Shown: positions 7,883-10,820 of the stretch, piece after piece
How positions within the stretch are numbered: the stretch's first letter is position 1
Layout of the letters: every line of letters starts with the position of its first letter
NCBI GenBank assembly: GCA_023481025.1
Contig: JAMCWV010000262.1
Span: 1-10,820, forward strand
DNA length: 10,820 nucleotides
DNA from: Gammaproteobacteria bacterium
Lineage (GTDB): Bacteria > Pseudomonadota > Gammaproteobacteria > Enterobacterales > Alteromonadaceae
Direction of reading: 5' to 3'
Position numbers and translations under genes: made by a program
Notes under the pieces: model-generated
Databases searched by the model: none
What the model was told of the DNA's origin: nothing
Seen by the model: only the letters and a program-made list of their open reading frames with translations

Positions 7883-7920
7883 TTTTTTATTAATTTTAAG
7901 ATGATAAAAATTAAAATAAA
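7883..7920. repeat. AT-rich imperfect inverted repeat
   Basis: The segment is almost entirely A/T. A left arm near 7885-7898 (TTTTATTAATTTTA) faces a right arm near 7905-7920 (TAAAAATTAAAATAAA) across AGATG. Pairing is imperfect. It could act as an upstream element or a nucleoid-protein binding site for the EAL promoter. It is clearly more AT-rich than its surroundings. Confidence 0.4.
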
Positions 7921-7955
7921 GGCGGGTTGCGTGCGGCAAACTGCCACAAGGTGAG

Positions 7956-7988
7956 AAAATAGCCGGCAACGTGAGAATATTACCGGCT
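7956..7988 (-). terminator. Probable terminator of ygfZ-slyD
   Basis: A 6-bp GC-rich stem (7961-7966 AGCCGG with 7983-7988 CCGGCT) encloses a 16-base loop. On the minus strand it is followed by ATTTTC. It begins 24 bases after the slyD stop. The long loop and short T run make it a modest terminator. Confidence 0.5.
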
Positions 7989-8011
7989 GTTTTCACTTCA
8001 ACGTCACACGA

Positions 8012-8497
8012 TTAATGCTCGACGCCACCTGGACCATGAACATGACCATGCGACAATTCTTCTGCCGTAGCTTCACGGACGTCGACAACTGTAACTTCAA
8101 AGCTTAAGTCAACACCCGCAAGAGGATGGTTACCATCGACAGTTACTTCAGTGTCGGTTACTTCGATAATCATAACTGACTGTTCGCCATTGTCCGTACT
8201 CGCACGGAACTGCATACCTGGGTTAACTTCTTGGTCACCAAATAGGTTACGCGGAACCGTTTGTACCAAACCGTCGTGACGCTCGCCATAAGCGTCGGCA
8301 GCAGGGATTTCTGCGCTCAACTCTTCGCCTGCAGTTTTACCTTCCAAGGCTTTTTCCAAACCAGGAATTAACATACCGCGGCCGAAAATAAACGCTAGTG
8401 GACGCTCTTCAGCAGACTGATCTAAGGTTACGCCGTCACCATTTTTAACAACGTAATGGATCGTGACTGCTTTATCTTGACTAATGGTATCACTCAT
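8012..8497 (-). CDS. slyD: FKBP-type peptidyl-prolyl cis-trans isomerase, SlyD type with short tail
   Basis: This cytosolic prolyl isomerase and chaperone has 161 residues. An FKBP fold (about 1-66 and 125-145) is split by the insert-in-flap chaperone domain (about 67-122). Family signatures are PLAFIFGRGMLIPGLEKALEG, DAYGERHDGLVQ, VDGNHPLAG and the EELSHGHVHG ending. Length and layout match the Pseudomonas-type SlyD. E. coli SlyD has a long His/Cys-rich metal-binding tail; here the tail is only HGHVHGPGGVEH, so nickel storage is probably limited. The start codon overlaps the ygfZ stop by one base (TAATG), with GGAA shortly upstream inside ygfZ, indicating translational coupling. FkpB, which is shorter in function and context, is less likely because of the HGHVHG end. 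Confidence 0.9.
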   Translation of the reverse strand: MSDTISQDKAVTIHYVVKNGDGVTLDQSAEERPLAFIFGRGMLIPGLEKALEGKTAGEELSAEIPAADAYGERHDGLVQTVPRNLFGDQEVNPGMQFRASTDNGEQSVMIIEVTDTEVTVDGNHPLAGVDLSFEVTVVDVREATAEELSHGHVHGPGGVEH

Positions 8498-9438
8498 TAT
8501 TTAGTTCCGTTTTCATCTGAAGATGGGCAGGGGGTGAATGAACTGGAATCCTGCCCTTTAATTCGCAATCGAGCACTTGCTTCAAGATCGTCAGGAAGCA
8601 CTGCTTGGATTGCTACGACTTCGTTATCATAACGCACTGCGCTGATAACTGCACCCGCGCGACGCCAATTTTCCCCAACCTGAACTTCAAGTTGGTCACT
8701 TGGTGTCGGTAACGAATCTGCTTGCCCCTCAAGCGTTGTGAGGCGGCGTTTGTTTTGGCCTTTATAGTGCATCCGCGCAATAGTTTCCTGACCGATGTAG
8801 CAACCTTTTTTAAAGCTGATACCGCCGATACGGTCAAGATTGACCATTTGCGGAATAAATTCGCTGGCATGCTCCTGACTTAACCAAGGCCAACCTTTTT
8901 TGATGTGGAGCGCATGCCACCACTCAGGACCAAGTAAATTTGCGTGTACTTTAAAATTAGCAGGGAGCACAAGTAAATAAGCATGGTCGGTCATTGTTAG
9001 CACATGCAAGTCATTGACATGTTCATGTGGTTGTTGTGCCTCGATACCCGTTAATTCAGTTACTCGTGCGGCAGCATCGGCGCCGAGGACGAGCATACAA
9101 CGATGCGCATTACTCGCATCAGTAATTTCAACTTTGCTGAAAACACCAAATTTTTGCAGCTGCGCTAAACTTGCATCAATTGTTGCTTTCGGCTGCAGCA
9201 AATAAATACCTTGCTCACTGCGGATGGCACGAAAAATACTCCATAACTTACCTTTTGCATCGCAATGCCCGCCAAATAGCCAGTTAGAATGCGAGAGCTC
9301 ATTGACGTCGCAAGTAATCTGACCTTGAAGAAACTTGTCGGCATCAGGACCGGCAACATGGATGACACCATAATCATTCAGATCTGCGATTACACTAGGT
9401 TCGGCTTGCTCAAGAACTTGGGACTGGAATACTGACAC
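8497..9438 (-). CDS. ygfZ: Folate-binding iron-sulfur protein maintenance factor YgfZ
   Basis: YgfZ is a tetrahydrofolate-binding protein of the GcvT-like fold that helps make or repair certain iron-sulfur enzymes in the cytosol. The family signature with the essential cysteine is present: SFKKGCYIGQETIAR, Cys213 with the start chosen here. Other conserved parts are DADKFLQGQITCDV near the N terminus, HCDAKGKLWS, and GENWRRAGAV near the C terminus. I prefer GTG 9436-9438 (313 residues) because AAGAGG at 9445-9450 sits six bases upstream. The frame also opens at ATG 9463-9465, which would add nine residues and has no good ribosome binding site. The gene is divergent from sdhE, as in E. coli, and its stop overlaps the slyD start. 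Confidence 0.93.
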   Translation of the reverse strand: MSVFQSQVLEQAEPSVIADLNDYGVIHVAGPDADKFLQGQITCDVNELSHSNWLFGGHCDAKGKLWSIFRAIRSEQGIYLLQPKATIDASLAQLQKFGVFSKVEITDASNAHRCMLVLGADAAARVTELTGIEAQQPHEHVNDLHVLTMTDHAYLLVLPANFKVHANLLGPEWWHALHIKKGWPWLSQEHASEFIPQMVNLDRIGGISFKKGCYIGQETIARMHYKGQNKRRLTTLEGQADSLPTPSDQLEVQVGENWRRAGAVISAVRYDNEVVAIQAVLPDDLEASARLRIKGQDSSSFTPCPSSDENGTK

Positions 9439-9486
9439 AAAAGACCTCTTTAATGACACGAGCATACGATTAAATAAAAGGTGGGG

Positions 9487-9529
9487 GCGGCCACTAACTT
9501 TTTCAAGCGTTTAAGCTTATCATGGCCGC
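9487..9529. repeat. Inverted repeat in the ygfZ/sdhE divergent control region
   Basis: GCGGCCA (9487-9493) and its reverse complement TGGCCGC (9523-9529) are separated by 29 bases. Between them lies a smaller dyad around AAGCGTTTAAGCTT. The right arm falls inside the candidate sdhE promoter. It could be an operator shared by both genes; no regulator is recognised. Confidence 0.45.
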
Positions 9530-9544
9530 AGACTCTGATAAAAT
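9517..9544 (+). promoter_or_regulatory. Candidate sigma-70 promoter for sdhE operon
   Basis: TTATCA (9517-9522) is followed after 16 bases by TAAAAT (9539-9544), five of six matches to the -10 consensus. The leader to the sdhE start would be about 30 bases and carries AGAGGA just before ATG 9583. Confidence 0.45.
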
Positions 9545-9582
9545 GGCGGTTATAGCCTAACAATTCCCGTAGAGGATGATTC

Positions 9583-9855
9583 ATGCAGTTTTTAAAACAA
9601 TCTGAAGACGCGTTGAAAGATAAACGGCGCATGCGCTGGGCTTGTCGCCGCGGCATGCTGGAACTAGATGTGCTTTTTGCGCCGTTTGTGGAAGAAGCTT
9701 ATGACGAGCTCGATGATCAGCAACAGGCGGTGTTCAGACGTTTATTGACCTGTGATGATCCGGATCTATTTGCTTGGTTTATGGGCCATAAGCCGTGCCC
9801 AGATCCTGATTTGGCAGCAATGGTTGAGCTGATGCTCAAGCGTGTGAAAGTCTAA
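9583..9855 (+). CDS. sdhE: FAD assembly factor SdhE
   Basis: SdhE helps attach FAD covalently to the flavoprotein subunit of succinate dehydrogenase (SdhA) and to fumarate reductase. The 90-residue product carries the invariant RGMLE (RGxxE motif, residues 23-27) in WACRRGMLELD, and CDDPDLFAWFMGH further on, matching E. coli SdhE (88 residues). The N terminus has about eight more residues than in E. coli. ATG 9583 is supported by AGAGG six or seven bases upstream. YgfX follows after 19 bases. The pair was once described as the CptAB toxin-antitoxin system; the flavinylation role of SdhE is the better established one. Confidence 0.96.
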   Translation: MQFLKQSEDALKDKRRMRWACRRGMLELDVLFAPFVEEAYDELDDQQQAVFRRLLTCDDPDLFAWFMGHKPCPDPDLAAMVELMLKRVKV

Positions 9856-9874
9856 CCGAGTTCAATGTGACAAC

Positions 9875-10270
9875 ATGGATGTGTTTCAGTTTAAGCAAGG
9901 CCGCTCAACGTCGCAGTCGCACGTTGGCCAATGTTTAGCCATAATGACACTGATGAGCGTACTATCGAGTCTTTCAGTTGGGTTCGCTGGAGTCGTTTGG
10001 GCGGTCGTCTTTATGGTGATGCGTTGGTTACTGTTGCGGCCGCAACCAAAACTACTGTCGTGCGATGAGTTAGGCGGGGCATGCATGCAATATCCCGCAG
10101 GCCAACAGGTGCATGGTCAATTTGATCAACCCCAGCGTGGTTTGGGCTACATTCGCGTAAGATTTCGCGCAAGTGCGCATGAACAGCCCAGCTATCTGTG
10201 TGTTTGGCTTGACACCTTGAGTCGCGAAGAGCGGGCGCGCTTCGCTCGTATCAGCGAAAATATACGTTAA
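9875..10270 (+). CDS. ygfX: YgfX family inner-membrane protein
   Basis: The 131-residue product (E. coli 135) has two closely spaced hydrophobic helices (about 17-35 and 37-54), separated by a short turn. A soluble C-terminal part follows, with RPQPKLL, a beta-rich middle and a VWLDTLSREERARFARI ending typical of the family. YgfX is encoded with SdhE in many proteobacteria and has been reported to act with it. It has also been proposed as a toxin (CptA) acting on FtsZ and MreB, a claim not settled. ATG 9875 has no strong ribosome binding site, so translation may be coupled to sdhE. Assignment rests on topology, length, the C-terminal pattern and position. Confidence 0.88.
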   Translation: MDVFQFKQGRSTSQSHVGQCLAIMTLMSVLSSLSVGFAGVVWAVVFMVMRWLLLRPQPKLLSCDELGGACMQYPAGQQVHGQFDQPQRGLGYIRVRFRASAHEQPSYLCVWLDTLSREERARFARISENIR

Positions 10271-10287
10271 TTCGAATGGAGTTTCCG

Positions 10288-10482
10288 ATGCGAGTCATAT
10301 TTCTCGTTAGTCTCATTGTTTTACTATCTGGGTGTAGTGGTCGACAACTCTTCGATGTGGCCCAAGAAAGCAAACGGAATGAATGCCGTCGCTTACCACC
10401 CGCGCAGCAAGCTGAATGCATGCGAGATGTTGAACCGTCGTATGAAGATTATCAGCGCCGCCGCCGAGAAGTAATTGAATAA
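10288..10482 (+). CDS. Small predicted lipoprotein of unknown function
   Basis: I do not recognise a named family. From ATG 10288 the product has 64 residues: a signal peptide with a hydrophobic core (residues 3-13), then the lipobox LSGC with Cys16 as the lipidated residue and Ser17 at +2, which favours outer-membrane sorting. The mature part is about 49 residues, highly charged, with two cysteines (Cys33, Cys44) around RRLPPAQQAE and an Arg/Glu-rich end. The two cysteines could form a disulfide in the periplasm. ATG 10288 is chosen over the in-frame ATG 10276 because GGAG (10278-10281) lies six bases before it. It sits 17 bases after ygfX and 30 before the next gene, so it is probably in the sdhE operon. 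Confidence 0.82.
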   Translation: MRVIFLVSLIVLLSGCSGRQLFDVAQESKRNECRRLPPAQQAECMRDVEPSYEDYQRRRREVIE

Positions 10483-10512
10483 CCCATATCGACCGAACAA
10501 GGAAATGCCAGC

Positions 10513-10820
10513 ATGGCAGAACAAAAAGAAGTACAGGGACTTGGTGGTTGGCTGCTGTTACTTGCATTGGGTTTGTTCTTAACACCCATACGCTTGCTAT
10601 CGGTCGACTTGCCGATGCTCAACGACTTGTTATCCAGCATCGATTTTGAACAGTTCACGACGCCTGGCTCTGAGTTCTATCATCCTTGGTGGTTAACGAT
10701 TGTGCGCTTTGAGATGTTTTATCATTTCGCCATGTTAATTGCTTCGCTCTATTTGATTTATTTATTTTTCAGCAAGCACTATTGGTTTCCAAGGGCCTAC
10801 ATTACTGTTTTAATTATTTC
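10513..10820 (+). CDS. DUF2569 family membrane protein, N-terminal part
   Basis: The frame is open from ATG 10513 (AAGGAA at 10499-10504 upstream) to the window end, giving 102 residues; the 3' end is outside. The start, with QGLGGWLLLLALGLFLTPIRLL, is characteristic of DUF2569 proteins. It forms a first membrane helix (about 12-28). A loop of about 35 residues follows, then a second helix (about 66-86) and the beginning of a third (from about 94). The function of the family is unknown. The spacing suggests it belongs to the sdhE-ygfX-lipoprotein operon. Confidence 0.8.
   Translation, partial: MAEQKEVQGLGGWLLLLALGLFLTPIRLLSVDLPMLNDLLSSIDFEQFTTPGSEFYHPWWLTIVRFEMFYHFAMLIASLYLIYLFFSKHYWFPRAYITVLII

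Larger units (their letters stand above)
7674..8011. other. Intergenic region upstream of the EAL gene
   Basis: These 338 bases separate the EAL gene from slyD, both on the minus strand. They hold an operator-like palindrome (7714-7728), a candidate minus-strand promoter (7756-7785), an AT-rich imperfect inverted repeat (7883-7920) and the slyD terminator (7956-7988). No convincing gene is present; a 19-codon plus-strand frame at 7823-7882 has no ribosome binding site. Confidence 0.75.

Noticed and set aside
9583..10270. sdhE-ygfX as a toxin-antitoxin module (CptAB)
   Set aside because: The RGxxE motif and conserved context fit the flavinylation factor and its membrane partner; the toxin claim is unsettled, so I did not annotate it as a toxin-antitoxin system.

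Overview
The window looks like chromosomal housekeeping DNA from a gammaproteobacterium. The proteins resemble the Escherichia coli versions along almost their whole length. The gene neighbourhood xerD-recJ-prfB-lysS plus ygfZ/sdhE/ygfX is the one known from enterobacteria and related marine orders. The moderate base composition and the Pseudomonas-like short-tailed SlyD would fit an Alteromonadales-type marine bacterium (for example the Idiomarina group). That placement is inference. I see no insertion sequence, prophage, CRISPR array, tRNA or rRNA.

Region 1 (1-1340, + strand): the 3' end of a glutathionyl-hydroquinone reductase gene (yqjG type), then a pirin gene interrupted by one in-frame amber codon, then a strong intrinsic terminator. 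E. coli also carries yqjG close to a pirin-family gene (yhaK).

Region 2 (1349-6847, + strand): a genome-maintenance and translation block. It holds XerD (chromosome dimer resolution), RecJ (5'-3' single-strand exonuclease), RF2 (prfB, with the classical autoregulatory +1 frameshift site) and LysS (lysyl-tRNA synthetase), closed by an intrinsic terminator. The dsbC gene that lies between xerD and recJ in E. coli is absent; recJ follows xerD almost directly.

Region 3 (6849-8011, - strand): a stand-alone EAL-domain protein with one substituted metal-ligand position. It is preceded by a 338-base intergenic region containing a palindromic operator-like site, a candidate promoter, an AT-rich imperfect inverted repeat and the terminator of the next gene.

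Region 4 (8012-9438, - strand): ygfZ and slyD, overlapping by one base and probably translationally coupled. YgfZ is a folate-dependent iron-sulfur protein maintenance factor; SlyD is an FKBP-type prolyl isomerase.

Region 5 (9583-10820, + strand, divergent from ygfZ): sdhE (flavinylation factor of succinate dehydrogenase), ygfX (inner-membrane partner), a 64-residue lipoprotein of unknown function and the start of a DUF2569 membrane protein. They are spaced 17-30 bases apart, as in one operon. YgfZ and SdhE both support respiratory-enzyme maturation and share one divergent control region with an inverted repeat.

I did not find a convincing undescribed system. The items most worth a second look are the amber codon in pirin, the altered EAL protein with its upstream control region, and the small lipoprotein/DUF2569 pair behind sdhE-ygfX.
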